Shown one piece after another: positions 1-8,537 of a stretch of DNA of 64,000 nt. The position numbers and the translations under genes are program-made. Below the pieces are notes generated by a model, which saw only the letters and a program-made list of their open reading frames with translations, did no database searches and was not told the origin of the DNA. Each line of letters opens with the position of its first letter. Positions within the stretch are counted from its first letter, which is position 1. The DNA lies in NCBI GenBank assembly GCA_963748095.1, contig CAVVIO010000033.1, positions 1-64,000 of the forward strand, given 5' to 3'. Source of the DNA: CAVVIO01 sp963748095. GTDB taxonomy: Bacteria; Bacteroidota; Bacteroidia; Bacteroidales; UBA10428.

Positions 1-9
1 TTAATGTTT

Positions 10-1209
10 TCATCTACTCGTTTCATTACGTATTGCTACAACCCAATCGATGGGATAGCCCGGTCCATCGCCTTTAATATTGGTGTATTTCAAAGGAATG
101 GCTCCCATAAACCAGCTTGTATTCCTGTTGATAGTATCACCTGCATCCGAAACATAACTATCAATGATCGTAGTCCTGCGTTTATCGTTTTTTGAAAATT
201 TATCAAAAAAACTCCAAGGCATGGCAAATCCATACCATCCACCGATCCTTTGTATTTTAACATCACCCGCATACCCATCCTGAAAATCACCCGGAAAAAT
301 ATGTTGCATATAATAGTTGGGTATGGCATCATTACAGGGAATTGCATAAATGATTTCATCGTTGGCACGAATGGTGAATACATCAGCGTAGTCGGGCATT
401 AACTGATATCCCATGCCCATAATATCTTTTCCGGTAATTTCGGCCTTATTCCATTGTTTATTGTGCATGTATAACTTCAATAATAACATTCTGGCCACAC
501 CTTTCGATACCCTTCCCCAATTGGTTACATCATCATTATATTTATCCGGTAATGAAGTCGTTGCCAAAGCATCTTTCAGATCTTTTTCTATGGCATTACA
601 GTATTCTTCTTTTGAAGGACGCGGATAAATGGTTGTATCATTGAGTGATTCAGGATCAAGTTTCACGTTAACCGGACCAAAAAAATCATATAATATGTAC
701 ATTAGCCAGGCTCTAAGTATTTTAGCTTCTGCCACATATTTATTTTTAACATCCTGATTATCTAATGAAGAATTTAAAATTTTGTCGATAATTCCTGTAG
801 CCCGGGCAATATAACGGATTTTTGCGTAGTTGGGCTCATCCCCTCCCTGCCAGGTGGATGCACCCCAGGTAAAATTTTTAAGATTGGCATCCCAGGCATT
901 TGTCATTTCATCGGTTGTAATTTCACTGCGTGTCAGATAGGTTTTTACATTGGTATTGTATAAGGATGCATACCATGTATTAACACCTGGATCGGTAGTG
1001 CCCCAGTCAGTCGAAAACTGATCATATAAGGCAATTAAAGCAGCATTAAAATCATCTTCGGTTTTAAAGAAATTAACTTCACTTATTTCCTGGTACACTT
1101 TTGGTTCCAGTTGTTTCTTACAACTACTACCGGATAGCAAAAGGATAAAAGCTGTTATTGAAAATATCTTATAGTTAATTCTTTTTTCCCGTCTCATTAT
1201 CTCATTCAT
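10..1209 (-). CDS. SusD/RagB-family outer-membrane lipoprotein, C-terminally short (SusD-1)
   Basis: SusD-like proteins sit on the cell surface as lids over SusC channels and bind the glycan or other nutrient before import. A lipoprotein signal is visible (hydrophobic segment, then SGSSC with Cys30), followed by the SusD N-terminal helices (LEPKVYQEISEVNFFKTEDD). The start overlaps the SusC-1 stop by one base (TAATG), so translation is probably coupled; an in-frame Met at residue 5 is an alternative start. The product is 399 aa, while the second SusD here is 531 aa. It stops right after GPGYPIDWVVAIR, where the family normally continues into the conserved region seen in SusD-2 as RLADVYLMYAEA. 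About 120-150 C-terminal residues are therefore missing. The stop lies 9 bases from the window edge, so a frameshift continuing outside cannot be excluded. Confidence 0.85.
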   Translation of the reverse strand: MNEIMRREKRINYKIFSITAFILLLSGSSCKKQLEPKVYQEISEVNFFKTEDDFNAALIALYDQFSTDWGTTDPGVNTWYASLYNTNVKTYLTRSEITTDEMTNAWDANLKNFTWGASTWQGGDEPNYAKIRYIARATGIIDKILNSSLDNQDVKNKYVAEAKILRAWLMYILYDFFGPVNVKLDPESLNDTTIYPRPSKEEYCNAIEKDLKDALATTSLPDKYNDDVTNWGRVSKGVARMLLLKLYMHNKQWNKAEITGKDIMGMGYQLMPDYADVFTIRANDEIIYAIPCNDAIPNYYMQHIFPGDFQDGYAGDVKIQRIGGWYGFAMPWSFFDKFSKNDKRRTTIIDSYVSDAGDTINRNTSWFMGAIPLKYTNIKGDGPGYPIDWVVAIRNETSR

Positions 1210-4200
1210 TAAAAAGTAAGATTAATGCCTACAGAAGTAATAAAAGCCTGCGGATACGGATTGATATTCGAATATTCCGGATCGAAACCTTTATATTTGG
1301 AAAGGACTGCCACATTCTGCAAATCGATGTAAATACGGGCAGAAGTAATATACTTTTTAATCCTGTTTAGAGACAGTGTATATCCCAATGTAATATTTTT
1401 TATCCGTGCAAAACTGGCATCCTGCAGATCAAAATCTGTAATCTGGGCAGGATTGGAACCTGCATAGGCATCGGATGCGATTCCCGGAAGTGTCCCATTG
1501 GGATTATCGCTGCTCCAAATATTTTTGATACTGGTCAGGGTATTACTAGGAGTTCCGGTGGCAATAGGTGGTATTATGTTAGCGGTTATTACCGGAGCCG
1601 TATTGCTTGGTACCGTGGGTGTTCCTACCTGATAAGGATTATATCCGTAATATGCCCAACGCTTAATGTATCCGTAAATGTAAATATTCAGATCAATTTT
1701 TTTGTACCTGAATATATTTTCAAGTCCGAAACCCCATTTCGGATCTGTATTTCCCAGCTTCACCACGTCCTTTGAATCAAGTTTACCATCGTTATTTAAA
1801 TCCAGGTATTTCACATTACCCAGGTTAGCAGCAGGCATATAGGAAGGAATATCCTGTTTGTTTTTGATAATTCCATCCGTTTTCCACCCGTAAAAATCGT
1901 GTAAACCGTCATGTTCGCCCACATAACCCGGAATAGTGACTGCTTTATTTCTTTTCAGCCAAAATACATGATAGGATGAAAGCGTAAAATTGGTATTCCA
2001 GGAAAAATTTTTGCTTAGAATATTATTTGAAAACAATGATAATTCATAACCAATGCTCCTGGTAGCGCCAACATTGGCAACTACCTGACCAACCGGGCTG
2101 CTTGAAGGAAGCGGTAAATAATCGAGCAGGTCCCTGGCAGTACGAATATAATAATCAAATGAACCTGATAATCGTTGATTCCACAGTCCAAAATCCAATC
2201 CCAGGTTGAGTGTATAATCCGATTCCCATTTAAGATTGTCGTTTTTAATCTGAGACAGCGCTACTCCTGAATAAACTGTGTTTCCGATAAGGTACATAAA
2301 ACCCGGATTACTACCGCGGCTATACAATTGTAATGTATTGCCGGACAAAACATTTTCATTCCCTGATACTCCATATCCTGCCCTGATTTTCATATCCGAT
2401 AAAAATGGTGTCTGCATAAAGGGTTCCTGACCAATTCTCCAGGCCCCGGAAATAGCCGGAAAAAAACCGTATTTATGTTTGGGAGAAAAAATACTTGATC
2501 CGTCATTCCTGCCGACAAGGCTTAAAATGTATTTATCATGTAAAGAATAGTTTATCCTGAAAAACTGCGACAATTTCGTTCGTTGGTCTTTATACGATTC
2601 AATGATATTTTTTAATTTATCACTTGCTGTTTGTACATTATTGGCACCAAGAGCATCAGTAAAGAATCCGACACCCTGCAACTGGAAGCCGTCATTCAGG
2701 GTTTTATAATAACCGGTTCCTGCCATAATAATTAAATTGCTATTTATGAATTTTTTCTGGTAAGTAAGATATCCCTCTGCCGAATAATTATCTATTCGTC
2801 CGGTACCCAACTGTGCCATTCCCTGGGGTAATTGTGCATTATCTACTTTTCGGGGCAGGTAAAAATTCCTGGTAGAATTATTTTTGTCAATACCTCCTAT
2901 AAAATTCAGTTTAAGCCCATCTAAAATTTTAATCTCTATATTCGGTATAACCAGAAACCGGTTATTTCTGATCTTATCGTTGATAATCAAAAATGCAGCC
3001 GGATTTGTTATCAACCGGTCAAACGATTTGGTGTAATTCCCTTCCTCGTCAAATACAGGAATTGTAGGAGAAAAGGTATAAGCTGCCTGAAGCATGTTGT
3101 ATTTTTCCACTCCACCTGCATTAGCCCCTGTTGATGCATTATTGCTGTTCGACTGACTGAAGGTAAACTTAATACTCAGATTTATACTTTTCCCAAGATG
3201 CTGATCGAGATTCATACGACCAGAATATCTTATAAAGTCTGAATTTTCCAGAATAGCCTTATTATCGTAAATATTAAATGATGTATAAACCCTGGTGTTT
3301 TTTGATCCTCCGTTTATGGATAGGTTGTGTTCCTGTATGGTTCCCCTTCGCGTGAGCAATCCCAGCCAGTCGGTTCCTTTCCCTGCCTGATTGATCTGTT
3401 CCAGTGTAAACTTAGGAACATAAGGCACGGAAACCGCGTTCGGATCAGTGTTACCATAAGGGGTAATTCCGTTGTCAAACAGGAATACTTCCTTTGTCAG
3501 CCTGTTATTCTGCAACATAAAATCCGTAGCATCAAGCAAATCAAAATATTTCTTTGGAGTCTGTACCGAATAAGTACCCCGGTAATCTACTGTTATACCT
3601 CCCTCCTTACCTTTCTTTGTGGTGATAAGGATTACACCGTTTGCTGCGGCAGAACCATAGATAGCAGCTGCGCTGGCATCTTTCAGAATATCTATCGATT
3701 CTATATCTGAAGGATTGATGCTGTTTAAAGGATCGCGGTCGACTCCTCCATAATATCCAAGATCTTTATCAATAATCGACGGCTCAGTGGAACGATTGTC
3801 TGTAAGTGGTAAGCCATCTATAACGTATAAAGGGGCATTACTGCCATTGGGTGAAATAGCGCCCCGGATATTTATCAATACATTACTTCCTAATTGTGCA
3901 CTATTAACCGTTAAATTAAGTCCTGCAACACGTCCCTGCAAAATATGATCGATTGAGGTGACTGTGTAAACAGGAATATTATTTGTTTTAATACTCGAGA
4001 TGGCGCCAGTCATATCTGTTTTTCGGATGGTACCATAGCCTATGACCACTACTTCTTTGAGGGCATGAATGTCTAATTGCAATTTAACATCTATGTTCGT
4101 TTTACCTGTTACTTCTATTTTTTCTGTCTTATAGCCAATAAATGAGAAAACCAACGTCATATCCGGTGAAATCAGGTTAACTGTATAATCACCATCTTTA

Positions 4201-4631
4201 TCGGTTATTGTCCCTATAGTTGTCCCCTCGATAGTGATATTTACTCCGGGCAGTGGTTCTCCTGTCCCTGCATCAGTAACTGTGCCTTTAATTTTCTTTT
4301 TATGTAACTGGTCAAAGCTTTCTGACATCCCTTTTGGTGAAAGGATAATTTGACGGTCAAATACAAAATATTCTACATTTGTACCCTTAAATAAATTATC
4401 CAGAATATTTTTTAAAGGCTCATTTTCAGCATTTACGTCCACAATTCTGTTAACATCTACCAGTTGCTGATTAAATAAAAAATAGAAATCACTCTTTTTT
4501 TCTATTTCGTTAAGAACTTCCTCAACTGTTACATTTTTTAAATGAAGCGATATTTTTGTAGACTGCGAAAAGGTACTATCCGTAAATGAATTTAACATAC
4601 TAATCAGTAATAATAGCAGAGGTAATTTCAT
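1209..4631 (-). CDS. SusC/RagA-family TonB-dependent outer-membrane transporter with N-terminal STN domain (SusC-1)
   Basis: This is the 22-strand outer-membrane channel partner of SusD-1, energised by TonB. Visible parts in order are a signal peptide (1 to about 23), an STN (secretin/TonB short N-terminal) domain at about 25-100, a carboxypeptidase-regulatory-like beta domain at about 113-195 (IKGTVTDAGTGEPLPGVNI, then FSFIGYKTEKIEV), a plug at about 200-335 with the SusC signatures GYGTIRKTDMTGA and LYVIDGLPL, then the barrel ending in a terminal Phe (INLTF), as expected for outer-membrane insertion. At 1140 aa it is full length. STN domains of this type contact FecR-like anti-sigma factors in the periplasm, so this receptor could signal to the FecR/sigma pair at 10.9-12.7 kb; SusC-2 has no STN domain. 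That link is inference. The long leader at 4632-4977 suggests its own promoter. Confidence 0.95.
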   Translation of the reverse strand: MKLPLLLLLISMLNSFTDSTFSQSTKISLHLKNVTVEEVLNEIEKKSDFYFLFNQQLVDVNRIVDVNAENEPLKNILDNLFKGTNVEYFVFDRQIILSPKGMSESFDQLHKKKIKGTVTDAGTGEPLPGVNITIEGTTIGTITDKDGDYTVNLISPDMTLVFSFIGYKTEKIEVTGKTNIDVKLQLDIHALKEVVVIGYGTIRKTDMTGAISSIKTNNIPVYTVTSIDHILQGRVAGLNLTVNSAQLGSNVLINIRGAISPNGSNAPLYVIDGLPLTDNRSTEPSIIDKDLGYYGGVDRDPLNSINPSDIESIDILKDASAAAIYGSAAANGVILITTKKGKEGGITVDYRGTYSVQTPKKYFDLLDATDFMLQNNRLTKEVFLFDNGITPYGNTDPNAVSVPYVPKFTLEQINQAGKGTDWLGLLTRRGTIQEHNLSINGGSKNTRVYTSFNIYDNKAILENSDFIRYSGRMNLDQHLGKSINLSIKFTFSQSNSNNASTGANAGGVEKYNMLQAAYTFSPTIPVFDEEGNYTKSFDRLITNPAAFLIINDKIRNNRFLVIPNIEIKILDGLKLNFIGGIDKNNSTRNFYLPRKVDNAQLPQGMAQLGTGRIDNYSAEGYLTYQKKFINSNLIIMAGTGYYKTLNDGFQLQGVGFFTDALGANNVQTASDKLKNIIESYKDQRTKLSQFFRINYSLHDKYILSLVGRNDGSSIFSPKHKYGFFPAISGAWRIGQEPFMQTPFLSDMKIRAGYGVSGNENVLSGNTLQLYSRGSNPGFMYLIGNTVYSGVALSQIKNDNLKWESDYTLNLGLDFGLWNQRLSGSFDYYIRTARDLLDYLPLPSSSPVGQVVANVGATRSIGYELSLFSNNILSKNFSWNTNFTLSSYHVFWLKRNKAVTIPGYVGEHDGLHDFYGWKTDGIIKNKQDIPSYMPAANLGNVKYLDLNNDGKLDSKDVVKLGNTDPKWGFGLENIFRYKKIDLNIYIYGYIKRWAYYGYNPYQVGTPTVPSNTAPVITANIIPPIATGTPSNTLTSIKNIWSSDNPNGTLPGIASDAYAGSNPAQITDFDLQDASFARIKNITLGYTLSLNRIKKYITSARIYIDLQNVAVLSKYKGFDPEYSNINPYPQAFITSVGINLTF

Positions 4632-4977
4632 ATTTAATAGTAATTCGTGTAAAAAACACTTTCAGAAAATTTATCTAAAAGCTTTTAATTCATACTCCAA
4701 TACATTTTTTATATATCAGACTATGAGTATTAAAGTTATTGAAAATAATCTTTGTTTCATACTTATACAATTATCTATTCATTTTAAAACCAGATATCAT
4801 CCAAGTTCAAATGGAGTATATAAATATTACACATGAGTATTTAAACTTTTAATTAAAGTTGAAACTTGAAACTGATAATATTTCAATAAAAGTATAATAG
4901 GAATTGACTTCTCTTAATAAAATAATCCTGCCTGGAAAATAATTCCCAGGCAGGTTTGCTAAAAACTTAAAAGAATC
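4632..4977. other. Intergenic region between the SusE and SusC-1 genes
   Basis: This is 346 bases of very AT-rich DNA. It holds the terminator of the upstream SusC-2/SusD-2/SusE operon at 4927-4954 and must hold the SusC-1 promoter, but I found no clear TAnnTTTG box for the minus strand. An imperfect palindrome, AACTTTTAATTAAAGTT, lies near 4845-4861. No coding potential was seen. Confidence 0.5.
4927..4954 (-). terminator. Rho-independent terminator of the SusC-2/SusD-2/SusE operon
   Basis: CCTGCCTGG (4927-4935) pairs perfectly with CCAGGCAGG (4946-4954) around a 10-base loop. Reading on the minus strand, the stem is followed by a T-rich stretch (ATTATTTTATTAA). It lies 24 bases after the SusE stop. 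The stem shares its CCTGCCTG/CAGGCAGG core with palindromes found inside intergenic repeats at 35-43 kb. Confidence 0.75.
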
Positions 4978-6024
4978 TCAGTTTTTTACAATTTTGTAAG
5001 TATAAACAGGTTTACTAAGATCCAAAGTGATTGTATAATTACCATCCGAAGGAATGGAGATGTTATCACCTCCCTGATCAAGCTTCCCATCAGCGCCAGT
5101 ATCACCATAGTTAATGGACCAACTGCTATCGCCATTAAGTTTGAATTTAAGTCCTCCGGCTGTCATATCCATAGTAACAGTCCATACATCCTCTGCCCTG
5201 TTATACTGCATCGGAGTATCTGCCCAACCATTGAAGTCTCCGGCTATAGCCCAGTCTGTGTTTTGCAGGTAATATGTAAGAGCATTCACATCGACATTGA
5301 TCTTATAATATCCCGAATCGGCAACATAAATATTGTTGCCCCAGTCGTTTACCAGGGTACCTGATGTACCACTTGCATCGGCATCTCCATAAGTAGAAAA
5401 TTGCTCCCATCCTGCTATTTTAGTAAATTTAATAGTTCCGGAAGTATGCATAAAAATATAACCTTCATACTTATCGTTTGATTTTACCGATGCGATAGAA
5501 TTGACAAATGTCCAGCCGTTATAATCGCCTGGTACATATAATTTCGGATAATTGATAACGATATCAAACGGTGTAATATTCAAGTCAACAGGTTCTGAAT
5601 ATACTGTATCGGTATAAGCATACGCATCACCGGTACCTTTCAGTATAGCCATTACTCTCATTTGAGAAGCTGTTGCTACCGTATCATATTCATTGGACCG
5701 TAACATATTATCCAGTGCATATGAATTAACCATAGCTGTAGTATCGGATGTGATAGTAGCTATATTAAGCGGATTACTAAACGCGTTCGATTTTTTATCG
5801 ATTTGAAGGGAATAGTTGACCATTGCCGGAAAACCGAAATCTGCAGATGTCCATTTAAAAGTAATGTTGTTTGCAGAATCAGCAAGGGTGAGAACAATAT
5901 CACCCGGATTCGTTAATGCCGAACTTGTCGGATTAGCCTTTATAAAAACCTTCGTTTCATCCTTTTTACAGGAGAACATTGCTATCAGACCTATTATGGT
6001 AATAAATGCTATTAATCTTCTCAT
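4978..6024 (-). CDS. SusE/SusF-type outer-membrane glycan-binding lipoprotein
   Basis: This is a surface lipoprotein predicted to bind a polysaccharide alongside the SusCD pair encoded just upstream. It has a lipoprotein signal with Cys19 (IAMFSCKKDE), a SusE-like N-terminal Ig domain (about 25-150, ITFKWTSADFGFPAMVNYSLQID), then two tandem SusE/F C-terminal beta-sandwich repeats, recognisable by YVPGDYNGW (about 165) and AIAGDFNGW (about 260) with their KFTK/KFKLNGD strands. Such modules bind alpha-glucans in characterised SusE/SusF, but the ligand cannot be read from sequence. It starts 21 bases after SusD-2, so the genes are co-transcribed, and a strong hairpin follows. No glycoside hydrolase gene is present in the window. 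Confidence 0.88.
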   Translation of the reverse strand: MRRLIAFITIIGLIAMFSCKKDETKVFIKANPTSSALTNPGDIVLTLADSANNITFKWTSADFGFPAMVNYSLQIDKKSNAFSNPLNIATITSDTTAMVNSYALDNMLRSNEYDTVATASQMRVMAILKGTGDAYAYTDTVYSEPVDLNITPFDIVINYPKLYVPGDYNGWTFVNSIASVKSNDKYEGYIFMHTSGTIKFTKIAGWEQFSTYGDADASGTSGTLVNDWGNNIYVADSGYYKINVDVNALTYYLQNTDWAIAGDFNGWADTPMQYNRAEDVWTVTMDMTAGGLKFKLNGDSSWSINYGDTGADGKLDQGGDNISIPSDGNYTITLDLSKPVYTYKIVKN

Positions 6025-6045
6025 TTTTCTAAAGTTTTATAAATT

Positions 6046-7641
6046 TTAATAACCGGGAGTCGGCTTTAATTTTGGATTAGCAGCCAGATCGGCAGCAGGT
6101 ATCGGGAATATATTGTACTTTTCGTTGGTAGCAACTCCTGCTTTAACCCCGCCTTTCCATGGCCACAAATAACTGCCGCCTGCAAATTTACCAAACCTGA
6201 TCAGGTCCGTTCTTCTGTAACCTTCCCAGTAAAATTCACGGGCGCGTTCATCCAGTATGAAATCGAGTGTAAGATCGCCCTGGCTGATATCACCACTGTT
6301 ATCGCCATAAGCTCTTTCCCTTAATGCATTTACAAGATTTAAAGCAGTAGTTATGCTACCACCGTTACCACCGCGTAATACAGCTTCAGCATACATCAGG
6401 TACACATCAGCCAGGCGAAATAAGGGATAATCGGTATCTGCAAAAACACCATTCGATCCCGGTTGGCCTGTTGAAGTAATATTCTTAAATTTTGTAACGG
6501 CATATCCGTCGGTGAATGTTCCTATGTTATCTATTTCGAGGTTTTGCCCGTTGGTGTAAAACATAGCCCGGCTGTCATTTGTCGGTAATGTTGGAAACTT
6601 ATTTACCAGGGCACTGGTAACCCTGTTACCTCCCCAGGATGCACCGCCATAATCAGCTGCAACCATGCTTCCTCCAATTGCTGCATCAATAATGAACGTC
6701 ATTCCACCGTATGTTTGGGAATGTAATCCATCGTGAGCAACAGGGAAAATAATCTCATCGGTAGAAGTAAGGTTATTATCTGCCAGAAATAATTCCTGGT
6801 AAGACGGATGCAATGAATAACCTGCCTGCATAATACTATCGCAATAAGTAATACACTCTGTGTATTTTTTCTGACCTGTATATACTTCTGAATTAAGGTA
6901 TATTTTGGCAAGTAACGTCCACACAGCAGCCCTGTCAGCCCTGGCATATTCGTTAGTACGTGGAGCAGCCATGAGCGGACTTATTGCCTTTAATTCTGAT
7001 TCAACATAACTAAAAAGATCGGATCTGCTTATCGCATCTGGAAAATACGCTCCAACTTTATCCTTTTCAGTTACGAAAGGTACATTTTCATACATATCCA
7101 AGGCATGAGAATAACTTAATGCCCTCATAAAACGGACCTCAGCCAGGTATTTTTTCACATCTTCTTTCAAACTTCCGGAAAGACCGTCGACCCGGGCACT
7201 TACATCCCTGATATATTCATTGCAAAGTGCAATGTTATAATAAATACGTGTATACATATATCCGAGAAATGAGTTGGATGATGACCAGTTTTGACTGTGC
7301 AATTCATTTATATCCTGGTCATTCCAGCCATTTACTGCCTCATCTGTAGTTAGTTCCTGTGCACACCAGAATAAACGAAGATAAGATGCTTTCCCCTCAT
7401 CATCGGTGATTATATCAGGGCTACCAACTGCTCCGTCGGTTGCGTTCGTTCCCAGTCCTGTTAAAGTAAGACTTCCATATATCCTGGCCAGTGCTTCTTT
7501 ATAAGCTGCAGGATCGTCATATACGGTAGAAGATGTAATGACATTGGGATCGTTAGGGGTTGTATTCAAATCCTTTGTACATGAGCCTATTACCAATCCC
7601 ATGGTAATAAATGCTATAATAATGAATTTATATCTTTTCAT
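6046..7641 (-). CDS. SusD/RagB-family nutrient-binding outer-membrane lipoprotein (SusD-2)
   Basis: This is the surface substrate-binding partner of SusC-2. It has a lipoprotein signal with Cys21 (LVIGSCTKDLNTTPNDP), the helical TPR-like SusD core, and the complete conserved C-terminal part: PLFRLADVYLMYAEAV, then the RER and DERAREFYWEGYRRTDLIRFGKF motifs near the end. At 531 aa it has normal family length, which makes the truncation of SusD-1 stand out. It lies 26 bases downstream of SusC-2 and 21 bases upstream of SusE on the same strand, giving the usual susC-susD-susE order. Confidence 0.95.
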   Translation of the reverse strand: MKRYKFIIIAFITMGLVIGSCTKDLNTTPNDPNVITSSTVYDDPAAYKEALARIYGSLTLTGLGTNATDGAVGSPDIITDDEGKASYLRLFWCAQELTTDEAVNGWNDQDINELHSQNWSSSNSFLGYMYTRIYYNIALCNEYIRDVSARVDGLSGSLKEDVKKYLAEVRFMRALSYSHALDMYENVPFVTEKDKVGAYFPDAISRSDLFSYVESELKAISPLMAAPRTNEYARADRAAVWTLLAKIYLNSEVYTGQKKYTECITYCDSIMQAGYSLHPSYQELFLADNNLTSTDEIIFPVAHDGLHSQTYGGMTFIIDAAIGGSMVAADYGGASWGGNRVTSALVNKFPTLPTNDSRAMFYTNGQNLEIDNIGTFTDGYAVTKFKNITSTGQPGSNGVFADTDYPLFRLADVYLMYAEAVLRGGNGGSITTALNLVNALRERAYGDNSGDISQGDLTLDFILDERAREFYWEGYRRTDLIRFGKFAGGSYLWPWKGGVKAGVATNEKYNIFPIPAADLAANPKLKPTPGY

Positions 7642-7667
7642 AGTAATTCCTTTATTACATTGTAAAA

Positions 7668-8537
7668 TTAAAAACTGACATTTAATCCTAAAAGGAAGGT
7701 CCGTGAACGGGGATAAAAATTATTATCGATGCCCCCATCAACCTCCGGATCCAATCCTGTATAATTCGTGATTATGAATGCATTTTGCACCATAGCACTT
7801 ATCCGAATATTCAAATTATCCTTTGCCGTTACCGGTATTGCCGGAATTCTGTATCCCAGGGAAATATTATCCATTCGGAAGAAAGAAGCATTCTCCACGT
7901 AATAATCGGATTGATACTGTGGTTGTGTAAAGGCAGTATTGGTTGCTGAAGAAAGAATATTTGACATGAACCCACCCGTATATAAATTCAGGTAAGAACT
8001 GCCTGATGCAATATTATTATATACATAATTTCCCAGGTTAACTCTTCCTGAAAAAGTAAAATCAAAATTCTTATAGGTCAGCGTAGAAGAAATCCCCATA
8101 GTTACATTCGGAGCAGGGCTCTTATAGGTATAAAGATCACTTGTGTTAATAAGACCATCGCCATTCCTGTCGACATATAAACCCTGCAGCGGTTTCCCAT
8201 TTGCCCCGTATACCTGCTGGTAAATATAGAAGGAATAAGTTGGATTATTAAGTTTTTGAACCTGAATCTTATTACCTGTACCCCCTGAAATGTTTCCTGT
8301 CAGTACAATATAATTCGGGTCATCTGTCAGGGTAAGTTTTGTAATTTTATTGGTATTATAAGCCATGTTATAATTAACTTCCCATGTGAAATTTTGTTTG
8401 CTGATAATCCTGCCGTTGAGGGAAAGTTCAACTCCCTTGTTTTCCAAATCGCCCACATTCGCTACAATTACATTTATAAGATTAGTTCCTGCAGCTACAT
8501 CTATTGAATTGATCAAATCCTTTGTTTTCCTATTCAT
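7668..8537 (-). CDS. SusC-2, C-terminal part, separated by a frameshift
   Basis: These 289 codons encode the last barrel strands of a SusC protein, ending in the outer-membrane signature LGLNVSF. They are in a different frame from the N-terminal part (8530-10659). The join is diagnostic: the upstream part ends GTLEYYE-stop, while this frame reads MNRKTKDL. Removing one of the two A residues of the coding strand (forward 8533-8534) gives YYDRKTKDL, the usual SusC sequence. The nominal ATG at 8537 is therefore probably not a real start. Either the gene is inactivated by a one-base insertion or the assembly has an indel here. Confidence 0.85.
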   Translation of the reverse strand: MNRKTKDLINSIDVAAGTNLINVIVANVGDLENKGVELSLNGRIISKQNFTWEVNYNMAYNTNKITKLTLTDDPNYIVLTGNISGGTGNKIQVQKLNNPTYSFYIYQQVYGANGKPLQGLYVDRNGDGLINTSDLYTYKSPAPNVTMGISSTLTYKNFDFTFSGRVNLGNYVYNNIASGSSYLNLYTGGFMSNILSSATNTAFTQPQYQSDYYVENASFFRMDNISLGYRIPAIPVTAKDNLNIRISAMVQNAFIITNYTGLDPEVDGGIDNNFYPRSRTFLLGLNVSF

